Shown: in pieces, positions 25,236-31,846 of the stretch
Numbering within the stretch: the stretch's first letter is position 1
Layout: each line of letters opens with the position of its first letter
NCBI GenBank assembly: GCA_045863555.1
Contig: BTUU01000009.1
Coordinates: forward strand, 153,993 to 217,992
Length of the DNA stretch: 64,000 nt
Direction: 5' to 3'
Source of the DNA: JACRLV01 sp045863555
GTDB taxonomy: Bacteria; Planctomycetota; Phycisphaerae; UBA1845; Fen-1342
Translations under genes and position numbers: made by a program
Notes under the pieces: model-generated
The model's input: the letters and a program-made list of their open reading frames with translations, nothing else
Told to the model about the DNA's origin: nothing
The model's database searches: none

Positions 25236-27296
25236 ATGCAGAGAACTCCGAATGTACGCGCCCGAAAGTTGCCGGGCGTCCTTTCTTTCACGTTCACGGT
25301 TGCAGTCATCGCGGTCGGCGTTCCGCCAGCCGCGGCGGACCGGCCCGACGTGCTCTGGATTCGCGGGGGGCATGCGGCGGACGTGGCGTCCGTCGGCGTC
25401 ACGTCCGACGGGGATCGCATTGTCAGCGGCGGCCTCGACGGGACGATCAAAGTCTGGGATTTCGACAGCGGCGCGTTGTCGCATTCCATTCGGCAGAACG
25501 GCGCGAGCGCGCTCTCGGCCGACGGATCGATGATCGCCCTGGCCGCGTTCGGGCCGTCCGGCGGTCGAATTGACATTCGAAGCGTTGCCGATGGCGCGCT
25601 CGTTCGCAGCTTCGGCTCGCTGGCCGCGGGGTCCGCAATCGCAACGTGGTCGGCGGCGGGTGACGCGGTTCTGGAAACCGGCGCGAATGGCCTCATGCGT
25701 CTCTGGGACGTCGATCTGGGCACGGTCCGACGGAGTTTTTCCGGTCATTCGAGCCTGATTCGCTGCGCGGCCTGGTCGCCGGACGGAACGTACTTCGTAA
25801 CGGGTGCGGGCGTTCAGGGCGTCGACAATACGGTGCGGATCTGGTCGCCGACGAGCAGCACGCCGGTGCAGACGATTACGGGGCATTTGAACTATGTCGG
25901 CTCGGTTGCGATCTCCCCCGACAGTCAGCGGATCGCCACAGGCTCCGGCGACAACACGGTCAAGATCTGGGACGCGGGTACCGGGGACCTCGTCCGGACG
26001 TTCAGCGGGCTCGGTTGGCCGGCGTGGAGCGTGGCCTATTCTCCGGATGGCTCGCGGCTTGCGTCGGTGGACATCGGCGGGACGCTGCGAATCTGGGATT
26101 CGGCGAGCGGATCGCCGGTTCTCAGCCTGTTGCTACCCAATGGCGGACGCTGCGTCCGGTACGCGCCCGATGATCAGCTTGTCATCGGGACCGGCCGCGG
26201 AACGATCGAGCTGCGCGACGCGACGAGCGGGGCGCTGGCCCGGTCTCTCGGCGATTTTACGCATGAACTCGAGGGCCTTCGCTATTCCGAAGACGGTCGC
26301 AGGCTGATCTTCGGGGAATCGTCGTTCCTGGATGTGACCGCCTCGGTCGTGGACGCACGCACGGGCCAGACGCATGCGCGCATGCTGCTGCCGGGGTTCA
26401 GCGGCGAGCATGGGCCGATTTTCTCGCCCGACCTCAGCATCGCAGGGACGATTAACCCCTCGTCGTCGACGCAGGCGAACATGTGCCGGCTGGTCGACGG
26501 CAGCATCGCGCGAACGCTCAGCGGCCACATCTCCGTTCTGTTCGACATGGCGTTTTCGCCGGATGGGCAGTTCTTCGCGAGCGCGGGCGAATACCAGTCC
26601 GGGCTGTGGAATGTCGCGACGGGTCAATTCATCCGCTGGTACGTCGATGATTTTTCCGCGAGCAACCACGCCGTCACCTTCTCGGCGGACGGGCAGCGCA
26701 TCGCGCTGGGCAACCGTGAATTCGCGCAGGTGTTCGCCGTATCGGGCGGCCCGGCGCTGCATTCATTCGACCTGAACGTGTCGTTTGTGACCGCCGTGGC
26801 GTTCTCGCCGGATGGTTCGATGCTCGCGGCGGCCAGCCCGGAGCGCATCGGCGTCTGGCGTCTGGACACGAATACGCCGCTGTGGAGCATGACGAACCCG
26901 GAGGGGGCCGGCGCGGCGCTGCTCTTCAGCGGCGATGGGACGCGCGTCATCAGCGCCGGGCGCGACGGCGTGATTCAGTTTCGGAGCGCTTTGACCGGCG
27001 CTGCATTGCTTACGTTTGACGAGGAGACGGGCTCGTCGATCAAGAACCTGGCGCTGCACCCGAGCGAGCGGACGATCGCCTACACGCGCGGCGACGCGAC
27101 GATCGTCGTTGCGCGGAATCCGTTCTGGATCGTGGGCGACACGAATGGCGATTCCTGCATCGATCTCGGCGATCTTTCGCGGCTGCTGGGATCGTTCGGC
27201 AGCCATGAGGACGGCATCAGCGATCTCAATGATGACGGCGCTGTCGACCTTACCGACCTGGCGATGCTGCTCGGAAACTTCGGCGACTGCCCGTAG
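25236..27296 (+). CDS. Secreted WD40 propeller protein with C-terminal dockerin
   Basis: A 686-residue exported protein. The signal peptide ends near VPPAAAD (about 35). The body (about 40-620) is made of Trp-Asp repeats with TVKIWDAGTGDLVRTF-type blades and FSPDG turns, enough for two propellers. The last 60 residues are a dockerin-like pair of calcium loops, DTNGDSCIDLGDL and DLNDDGAVDLTDL. GAGGA lies 5 bases before the chosen ATG. The repeat region resembles that of the kinase at the window start. It may bind partners on the cell surface through calcium-loaded repeats. Confidence 0.85.
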   Translation: MQRTPNVRARKLPGVLSFTFTVAVIAVGVPPAAADRPDVLWIRGGHAADVASVGVTSDGDRIVSGGLDGTIKVWDFDSGALSHSIRQNGASALSADGSMIALAAFGPSGGRIDIRSVADGALVRSFGSLAAGSAIATWSAAGDAVLETGANGLMRLWDVDLGTVRRSFSGHSSLIRCAAWSPDGTYFVTGAGVQGVDNTVRIWSPTSSTPVQTITGHLNYVGSVAISPDSQRIATGSGDNTVKIWDAGTGDLVRTFSGLGWPAWSVAYSPDGSRLASVDIGGTLRIWDSASGSPVLSLLLPNGGRCVRYAPDDQLVIGTGRGTIELRDATSGALARSLGDFTHELEGLRYSEDGRRLIFGESSFLDVTASVVDARTGQTHARMLLPGFSGEHGPIFSPDLSIAGTINPSSSTQANMCRLVDGSIARTLSGHISVLFDMAFSPDGQFFASAGEYQSGLWNVATGQFIRWYVDDFSASNHAVTFSADGQRIALGNREFAQVFAVSGGPALHSFDLNVSFVTAVAFSPDGSMLAAASPERIGVWRLDTNTPLWSMTNPEGAGAALLFSGDGTRVISAGRDGVIQFRSALTGAALLTFDEETGSSIKNLALHPSERTIAYTRGDATIVVARNPFWIVGDTNGDSCIDLGDLSRLLGSFGSHEDGISDLNDDGAVDLTDLAMLLGNFGDCP

Positions 27297-27326
27297 CTCG
27301 TTGGGTCGCGGCGTCATACGGCGGGA

Positions 27327-27348
27327 GCGGGCCGGGTCCTCGGCCCGC
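27327..27348. terminator. Possible bidirectional terminator stem
   Basis: The perfect stem GCGGGCCG/CGGCCCGC with a 6-base loop lies between the converging WD40-dockerin gene and rtcR. No uridine run is obvious. Confidence 0.35.
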
Positions 27349-27351
27349 GTG

Positions 27352-28968
27352 CTATTGAACGAGCGCATCCCAGTGCAGGCCGAACCGGGCGAGGTATTTT
27401 CGAAGCCGATCGGCATCGTTGACGGCGCGTTTCTTTTCGCGCGAGGCGGCAAAGAGGCGGCGGCCGGCCGCCGAGAGCGAGCGGGACAGGCGGCAGACAT
27501 CGACCACATGCGCGAGCTGCACGCGGTCGAATTCATCCACGGCGTCAAACTCCGCGCCGAGCAGCGAGCGGAGCCGATCCATCGATTTCGAGGTCGAATC
27601 GGTCGCCGCCGCCTCGCCTGAGGGCGCGCCCGCGCCCCAGGCCCGGCGCAGCCGCGCGATTTCGCCGCTCACCGCGTCTTCGTTGATGCGGCCGGTCGGG
27701 CTCATCGTCGCCATGCGCGCCACGGCGGCGTTCAAATCGCGGAAATTGCCCTTCCAGGGGGCCTCATCCGACGTCGCGAAGGCCATGAATCGTTCGAGCG
27801 CTTCGGTATTGAAGCGAAATGCCCGGCCGGCGCGGGCTTCGAGCTGCTCCAGCTCGTAGCGGATGTTCGGCTCGATGTCCTCGCGCCGGGCGGCGAGGCC
27901 GGGCAGCTCGAACGTCCACAGGTTGATGCGGGCGAGCAGGTCGTCGCGGAAGCTGCCGGCGCGGATCGCGGCGGCGAGATCGCGGTTGGTGCCGCAGATC
28001 AGCAGGAAGTCGCTTTCGGCTTCCCGGTCGGAGCCGAGCGGCAGAAACCGCCCCTCCTCGACGGCGCGGAGCAGCATCGCCTGCTCGTCGGGCCGGAGTT
28101 CGCCGATCTCGTCGAGAAAGAGCGTCCCGCCGTTGGCTTCGCGCAGCAGGCCGGGCCGGTCGCTGGTCGCGCCGGTGAATGCACCGCGCTTGTGGCCGAA
28201 GAGGGCGGACATCGCCCCGTCGCCGCGGATCGTGGAGCAGTTCACCTCGACGAACTTGCCGGCGACCTCGTGGCGGGTCTTTCGCAGGTCGTGGATTCGC
28301 CGGGCGAGGGACGACTTGCCCGCGCCGGTCGGCCCGGTGAGCAGGATGGGCGCGCGCGAGTGGATCGCGACGTGCTCGATCTCGTCGATCATGCGGTTGA
28401 ATGCGGCGCTGCGCGTGTCGATGCCCGCCTTGAGAAACGCCGCGGCCTCGCGCTGTTCGCGGGCGAAGCGGGCGGCGATGCGATCGTACTTTGAGCGGTC
28501 GAGGTCGATGATCGAGTAGCGGGGCGGGTCGCCGCGCTCGCGGTGGTGCGGCGGGCCGGTCTGGATGAGGCGGCCGGGGATGTGCCGCGACTCGGTGAGC
28601 AGGAACATGCAGATCTGGGCGACGTGCGTGCCGGTGGTGATGTGGCAGAGGTACTGCTCGCGATCGGTCGCGAAGGGGTAGGCGCGGGCGAAGTCGTGCA
28701 GCTTGCCGTAGACCTCTTCGAAGTCCCAGGCGTCGCGAAACGTCATTTCATGCGTGCGGACGGTCGTCTCGGGCGAGACGTCGGCGATGTCGGCGACGAC
28801 CTGGGCGGCCAGCGGCTCGAATTTCGGGTCGCAGAGGAGTTCGAGGCGGCGGATCAGCAGTTCCTCGTGCTGGAACAGTGAGACCGTCGGCCTCCAATTC
28901 TGCCAGCGGAGGGAGCCTTCGCCGCGGTCGAGGGTGGTGCCGAGGATGCCGAATACGACCAGGTCCAT
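27352..28968 (-). CDS. rtcR: RtcR, CARF-domain sigma-54 activator of RNA repair
   Basis: A 538-residue regulator. The N-terminal ~180 residues, from MDLVVFGILGTTLD through HITTGTHVAQICMFLLTES, form the divergent CARF ligand-binding domain of RtcR. In Salmonella this domain was reported to bind broken-tRNA 5' fragments with cyclic phosphate ends. The AAA+ domain follows with Walker A GPTGAGKSS, the sigma-54 loop GHKRGAFTGA and Walker B GGTLFLDEIGEL. A C-terminal helix-turn-helix (about 480-538) ends the protein. It is divergent from rsr, whose promoter is sigma-54 type. The ATG lies only 7 bases past its own -10 box. Confidence 0.95.
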   Translation of the reverse strand: MDLVVFGILGTTLDRGEGSLRWQNWRPTVSLFQHEELLIRRLELLCDPKFEPLAAQVVADIADVSPETTVRTHEMTFRDAWDFEEVYGKLHDFARAYPFATDREQYLCHITTGTHVAQICMFLLTESRHIPGRLIQTGPPHHRERGDPPRYSIIDLDRSKYDRIAARFAREQREAAAFLKAGIDTRSAAFNRMIDEIEHVAIHSRAPILLTGPTGAGKSSLARRIHDLRKTRHEVAGKFVEVNCSTIRGDGAMSALFGHKRGAFTGATSDRPGLLREANGGTLFLDEIGELRPDEQAMLLRAVEEGRFLPLGSDREAESDFLLICGTNRDLAAAIRAGSFRDDLLARINLWTFELPGLAARREDIEPNIRYELEQLEARAGRAFRFNTEALERFMAFATSDEAPWKGNFRDLNAAVARMATMSPTGRINEDAVSGEIARLRRAWGAGAPSGEAAATDSTSKSMDRLRSLLGAEFDAVDEFDRVQLAHVVDVCRLSRSLSAAGRRLFAASREKKRAVNDADRLRKYLARFGLHWDALVQ

Positions 28969-28975
28969 AGCGGAA

Positions 28976-29005
28976 ATTATACAGGTACTCCGAGAATGTA
29001 TCCAA
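28976..29005 (-). promoter_or_regulatory. Sigma-70 promoter of rtcR, near-leaderless
   Basis: Read on the minus strand, TTGGAT (29000-29005) and a perfect TATAAT (28976-28981) are 18 bp apart. The rtcR ATG (28966-28968) begins 7 bases after the -10 box, so transcription would start at or beside the start codon. Confidence 0.7.
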
Positions 29006-29109
29006 ACAGATAAGAACACGAGCTGGTCGATTGAGCACGGCGATTGACAACTGTCTGTAAGATCATTGTTCGCAGAGTGTTATCGATTCTCGCTGCGGGC
29101 CGTCGAGCC

Positions 29110-29126
29110 TTGGCACGCTCGGTGCT
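29110..29126 (+). promoter_or_regulatory. Sigma-54 promoter of the RNA-repair operon
   Basis: TTGGCACG at 29110-29117, then CTCG, then GTGC at 29122-29125, matches the sigma-54 consensus TGGCACG-N4-TTGC with one mismatch and exact spacing. It lies 35 bp before the rsr ATG and faces away from rtcR. Confidence 0.82.
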
Positions 29127-29160
29127 TTCTCCCCGTGAACGAAAGACGAGGAGAACCGCG

Positions 29161-30741
29161 ATGGCAAACAAGGCACTCTTCGACGCCCGAAAGCGAAACC
29201 CGCGGGCCGACACGGTCAACGAAGCCGGCGGAATCGCCTACCGGTTTGGTCCGAAGCGGGCGCTGGCGCAGTACGCGGCGACGGGCTGCCTGAACGGCAC
29301 CTTTTACGCGACGGCGGAGGCGCAGTTCGCGACGGTGCTGGCGCTGTGCGAGGCGAATGCACCGGAGTTCATCGCCCGGGCGGCGATCTACGCCCGGACG
29401 AAGGGGTTCATGAAGGACCTGCCGGCGCTGCTGTGCGCGGTGCTCTCGCGGAAGAGCCCGGGCCTCATGGCCGAGATCTTCGACCGCGTGATCGACTCGC
29501 CGAAGATGCTCCGGAACTTCGTCCAGATGATGCGCGGCGGGGCGATCGGACGGCGGTCGCTGGGGACGCTGCCGAAGCGAATGATCGCGCAGTGGCTCGA
29601 CAAGCGGACGGACGAGCAGCTCTTCACCGGTTCGGTCGGAGCGGACCCGTCGCTGGGCGACATCATCAGACTCGCGCACCCGAAGCCCAGGAATGCAGCG
29701 CGGGCGGCGCTCTACGGCTGGCTGATCGGCGGGGAGTACGACGCCGCGGCGCTGCCGGAGATTGTGCGGGAATTCGAAGCGTTCAAGAAGCGCAAGCAGC
29801 GCAACGAGAAGCCGTTGCCGGACGTGCCGTTCCAGATGCTGACGGGCGTGCCGCTCTCGGACGCGGAGTGGAAGCAGATCGCGCTGCGGGCGTCGTGGCA
29901 GACGACGCGCATGAACCTGAACACGTTTCTGCGGCACGAGGTCTTTGAGGACCGCGGTGTGACGGAGACGATTGCCGAGCGGATTCGCGACCCGGAGCAG
30001 ATTCGAAAGGCACGGGTGTTTCCGTATCAGCTCCTCGGCGCGTTCAAGAATGCGAGCGAGCAGGTGCCGATGAAAGTGCGCAGTGCGCTGGAAGCGGCGA
30101 TGGAAACCGCGATTTCGAATATCCCGGACATTCCCGGGAAGGTGTACGTCTTCCCGGACGTTTCGGGGTCGATGCACTCGCCGGTCACCGGTGAGCGCAA
30201 GGGCGCGACAACGAAGGTGCGCTGCGTGGATGTGGCGGCGCTCGTGGCCGCCTCGATGCTGCGGAGGAACCCGGAGACGACCGTAGTGCCGTTCGAGTCG
30301 ACGGCGATCGAGCCGGAGCGGCTGCGGCTGTGGCCGGGCGATTCGGTGATGACGAATGCCCAGCGGCTGGCGTCGCTGCCGGCGGGCGGGACGAACTGCG
30401 CCGCGCCGCTGGCGCTGCTCAACCAGCGGCGGGCGGTGGGCGACCTGATCATCTACGTTTCGGACAACGAATCGTGGATCGGATCGCCGTCGCGCGGCCT
30501 CGCGGCCGGCCAGGCGACGTCGACGATGCAGGAGTGGACCGTGTTCAAGCGGCGCAGCCCGAAGGCGAAGATGGTCTGCATCGACATCCAGCCGAACTTT
30601 TCGTCGCAGGCGCCGGAGCAGGATGACATCATCAACGTGGGCGGATTTTCGGACACGGTGTTTGACGTCATCGCGGCGGTCGCGGGCGGGCATGCGAGCC
30701 GGGAGTTCTGGGTGAAGATGATTGAAGGAGTGCGGTTGTAG
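29161..30741 (+). CDS. rsr: Ro60/TROVE-domain RNA-binding protein (Rsr)
   Basis: A 526-residue orthologue of the Ro60 autoantigen. The alpha-helical TROVE ring covers about 15-330 and holds RNA ends and Y RNAs. It is followed by a von Willebrand A-like domain with an intact metal site, DVSGSMHS (about 337). Bacterial Rsr works with Y RNAs and exoribonucleases in RNA surveillance. Here it is the first gene after the sigma-54 promoter and is followed at once by a Y-RNA-like array, so protein and RNA partners are co-encoded. AGGAG stands 9 bases before the ATG. Confidence 0.95.
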   Translation: MANKALFDARKRNPRADTVNEAGGIAYRFGPKRALAQYAATGCLNGTFYATAEAQFATVLALCEANAPEFIARAAIYARTKGFMKDLPALLCAVLSRKSPGLMAEIFDRVIDSPKMLRNFVQMMRGGAIGRRSLGTLPKRMIAQWLDKRTDEQLFTGSVGADPSLGDIIRLAHPKPRNAARAALYGWLIGGEYDAAALPEIVREFEAFKKRKQRNEKPLPDVPFQMLTGVPLSDAEWKQIALRASWQTTRMNLNTFLRHEVFEDRGVTETIAERIRDPEQIRKARVFPYQLLGAFKNASEQVPMKVRSALEAAMETAISNIPDIPGKVYVFPDVSGSMHSPVTGERKGATTKVRCVDVAALVAASMLRRNPETTVVPFESTAIEPERLRLWPGDSVMTNAQRLASLPAGGTNCAAPLALLNQRRAVGDLIIYVSDNESWIGSPSRGLAAGQATSTMQEWTVFKRRSPKAKMVCIDIQPNFSSQAPEQDDIINVGGFSDTVFDVIAAVAGGHASREFWVKMIEGVRL

Positions 30742-30742
30742 T

Positions 30743-30831
30743 AGTGCACAGTGCAGAGTGCAGAGTGCACAGTGCACAGAGAGCGCGGGCGCGAGTTTGA
30801 GCTGTGCGCTTTGCACTGAACACTGTGCACT
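30743..30831 (+). repeat. Large imperfect hairpin of GTGCA repeats after rsr
   Basis: AGTGCACAGTG (30743-30753) is exactly complementary to CACTGTGCACT (30821-30831). The intervening bases hold further GTGCA/TGCAC repeats able to continue the stem. It begins one base after the rsr stop codon and precedes the Y-RNA array, so it may act in processing, stability or attenuation. Confidence 0.6.
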
Positions 30832-30836
30832 TACTC

Positions 30837-30865
30837 GGCGGCGGGTGGTTGGCTCATCCGCCGCC
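30837..30865 (+). repeat. Stable 11-bp hairpin before Y-RNA unit 1
   Basis: GGCGGCGGGTG (30837-30847) pairs with CATCCGCCGCC (30855-30865) around a 7-base loop, with one G-U pair. No uridine run follows, so it looks more like a processing or pausing element than a terminator. Confidence 0.5.
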
Positions 30866-30870
30866 GTACA

Positions 30871-31028
30871 CGGAATCGCGTGACGAATGCCGGTGGAACT
30901 ACATGGATTTTGATTCCCCAGACGCGGGTTCGAATCCCGCCGGGTCCAGTCTGAAGCACCTTGGACCTGTAGTTTAGAGGCCTAGAACGGGTTGTGTTTC
31001 ATCAAAACCTCGTCGTCATGCGGTTTCG
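30871..31028 (+). ncRNA. Y-RNA-like unit 1, permuted Gln(UUG)-like tRNA mimic
   Basis: A 16-bp terminal helix pairs 30871-30886 with 31013-31028. Its inner end carries GACGAATG, fitting the bacterial Y-RNA Ro-binding sequence GNCGAANG as I recall it. Inside, in order, are GGATTTTGATTCC, which matches a Gln-UUG anticodon arm; a T-arm GCGGG-TTCGAAT-CCCGC (30924-30940); the acceptor 3' strand CGGGTCC (30941-30947); a linker; the acceptor 5' strand GGACCTG (30963-30969); and a D-arm GTTT-loop-GAAC (30972-30988). A hairpin with loop TTTCAT follows. The tRNA parts are thus circularly permuted. A CTTTTT run follows the closing helix (31031-31036). Confidence 0.82.
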
Positions 31029-31084
31029 TGCTTTTTCGGCAGGGTCACAGCCGAGGGCGGCTGTGCTACGGGAGTGAGGATGAT

Positions 31085-31239
31085 GGATCGATCAACCTCG
31101 GCGAATGCCGGTGGAACTACATGGGGTTGCGGGTTCGAGTCCCGCCGCGGCGCAATTCGCGTAGCTCAATGGGCAGAGCACTGACAGGCCGAAAGGCCGG
31201 TTGTTTCACCAACCCTTGTCGCCGAGGGAGATCGATTTC
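31085..31239 (+). ncRNA. Y-RNA-like unit 2, tRNA mimic without anticodon arm
   Basis: Closing helix: CCTCGGCGA (31096-31104) pairs with TCGCCGAGG (31219-31227). It continues past a small internal loop with ATCGATC (31087-31093) and GATCGAT (31230-31236). GGCGAATG is at 31100-31107. The module has a T-arm (31129-31145), a short acceptor-like hairpin CGCG-loop-CGCG (31146-31161), then TA and a canonical D-arm GCTC-AATGGGCA-GAGC (31164-31179). The anticodon-like hairpin is missing. A GGCC-GAAA-GGCC tetraloop hairpin (31187-31198) and GGTTG-TTTCAC-CAACC follow the D-arm. Confidence 0.8.
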
Positions 31240-31308
31240 AGAACCCGCCGCCAGCGGGCGGCCGGGCGGGTGATCGTGAACGAAATCGGAGCGGCGATGA
31301 ACCGGGCT

Positions 31309-31464
31309 GGAATCGCGTGGCGAATGCGGACGGAACTACAGGGCTTCAAATCCCCATATCGCGGGTTCGAATCCCGCCTGGCCCGGCGATGCGAATCGAC
31401 GGATCAGTAGCCAAGTGGTCTAAGGCGTGGAACGTTTCGTCGATTCTCGTCGCCGCGTGGTTCT
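31309..31464 (+). ncRNA. Y-RNA-like unit 3, permuted tRNA mimic with UCA loop
   Basis: A 14-bp closing helix pairs 31310-31323 with 31450-31463, with GGCGAATG at 31319-31326. The permuted module has an anticodon-like arm with loop CTTCAAA (31344-31350) in exact tRNA spacing, a T-arm (31361-31377), acceptor 3' CTGGCCC (31378-31384), a cap CGAT-GCGA-ATCG with GNRA loop, acceptor 5' GGATCAG (31401-31407; 6 of 7 pairs), and a Leu/Ser-type D-arm (31410-31426). A hairpin with loop TTTCGT leads back to the closing helix. Confidence 0.8.
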
Positions 31465-31469
31465 CTGGC

Positions 31470-31542
31470 AGGACCGTGGCGCAGCTGGCAGCGCATCGGA
31501 TTTTTGATCCGAGGGGCGTGGGTTCGAACCCCACCGGTCCTA
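31470..31542 (+). tRNA. Complete tRNA with UUU anticodon (Lys-like), embedded in Y-RNA array
   Basis: A 73-base cloverleaf with canonical spacing. Acceptor AGGACCG pairs with CGGTCCT, D-stem GCGC pairs with GCGC, and anticodon stem TCGGA pairs with TCCGA around loop TTTTTGA. The variable region is 5 bases. T-stem GTGGG pairs with CCCAC around TTCGAAC, and the discriminator is A. The anticodon is therefore UUU (Lys). Position 37 is G rather than the A expected for lysine tRNAs and position 32 is U; no CCA is encoded. It is in normal, not permuted, order. It could be a working tRNA, a decoy or a repair substrate. Confidence 0.85.
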
Positions 31543-31565
31543 TCGGTTCGCAGGGCAGGCGGACT

Positions 31566-31649
31566 GACCGGCCTCCGCGAATGCAGGCGGGACTACATGT
31601 TTGTCCAACGCGGCGTCTCGCCACGAGGTCTTGGTCGCGGAGGCTGGTT
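31566..31649 (+). ncRNA. Y-RNA-like unit 4, minimal form without tRNA mimic
   Basis: A 14-bp closing helix pairs 31567-31580 with 31635-31648. It shares the GCGAATGC element and the conserved GGACTACATG segment with the other units. Only about 54 bases lie inside, forming two small potential hairpins (GGAC-loop-GTCC and GGCG-TCT-CGCC). There is no T-arm, acceptor or D-arm. It is followed by TTTT. Confidence 0.68.
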
Positions 31650-31654
31650 TTGAA

Positions 31655-31812
31655 AGGGAATCGCGCGGTGAATGCCGGTGGAATTACATGGGCTGTTAAC
31701 CCCGGGATGCGGGTCCGAGTCCCGCCGGGCCTGGTCGCACGCCGACGAGGCGCGTAGCTCAATGGCAGAGCACGTTCGATTTCACCACACTCTCGTCGCC
31801 GCGCGATTTCTT
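31655..31812 (+). ncRNA. Y-RNA-like unit 5, permuted Asn(GUU)-like tRNA mimic
   Basis: The closing helix pairs 31658-31671 with 31796-31809 and may extend further; GGTGAATG is at 31667-31674. The module reads: anticodon-like arm GGG-CTGTTAA-CCC (31690-31702; loop as in Asn-GUU tRNA), T-arm with loop TCCGAGT (31709-31725), acceptor 3' CGGGCCT (31726-31732), a cap GTCG-loop-CGAC, acceptor 5' AGGCGCG (31748-31754; 6 of 7 pairs), T, A and a D-arm GCTC-AATGGCA-GAGC (31757-31771). It ends 34 bp before rtcA. Confidence 0.8.
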
Positions 31813-31846
31813 GTACGCTCGTGGAAAGGGTGGGCGTGAGGTTGAG

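Noticed and set aside
31046..31065. Terminator at the CACAGCC/GGCTGTG hairpin between units 1 and 2
   Set aside because: It has no uridine tract and downstream units and rtcA must be transcribed; it is more likely a spacer hairpin.
31344..31350. Unit 3 as a selenocysteine tRNA because of its UCA loop
   Set aside because: It is permuted, has no long variable arm and no extended acceptor, and no selenocysteine genes are visible.
30924..31725. Treating each T-arm/acceptor fragment as a broken ordinary tRNA gene
   Set aside because: The fragments recur in the same permuted order with pairing acceptor strands and a conserved enclosing helix, which decay would not produce.
30992..31757. Short open frames across the Y-RNA array (for example 30992-31273, 31201-31410, 31317-31757)
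   Set aside because: They read through T-arms and D-arms, lack ribosome-binding sites, and their sequence is explained by structured RNA.
30743..31812. CRISPR array
   Set aside because: The repeats are not direct, evenly spaced identical units; they are divergent structured RNAs, and no cas genes are present. The CARF domain belongs to RtcR.
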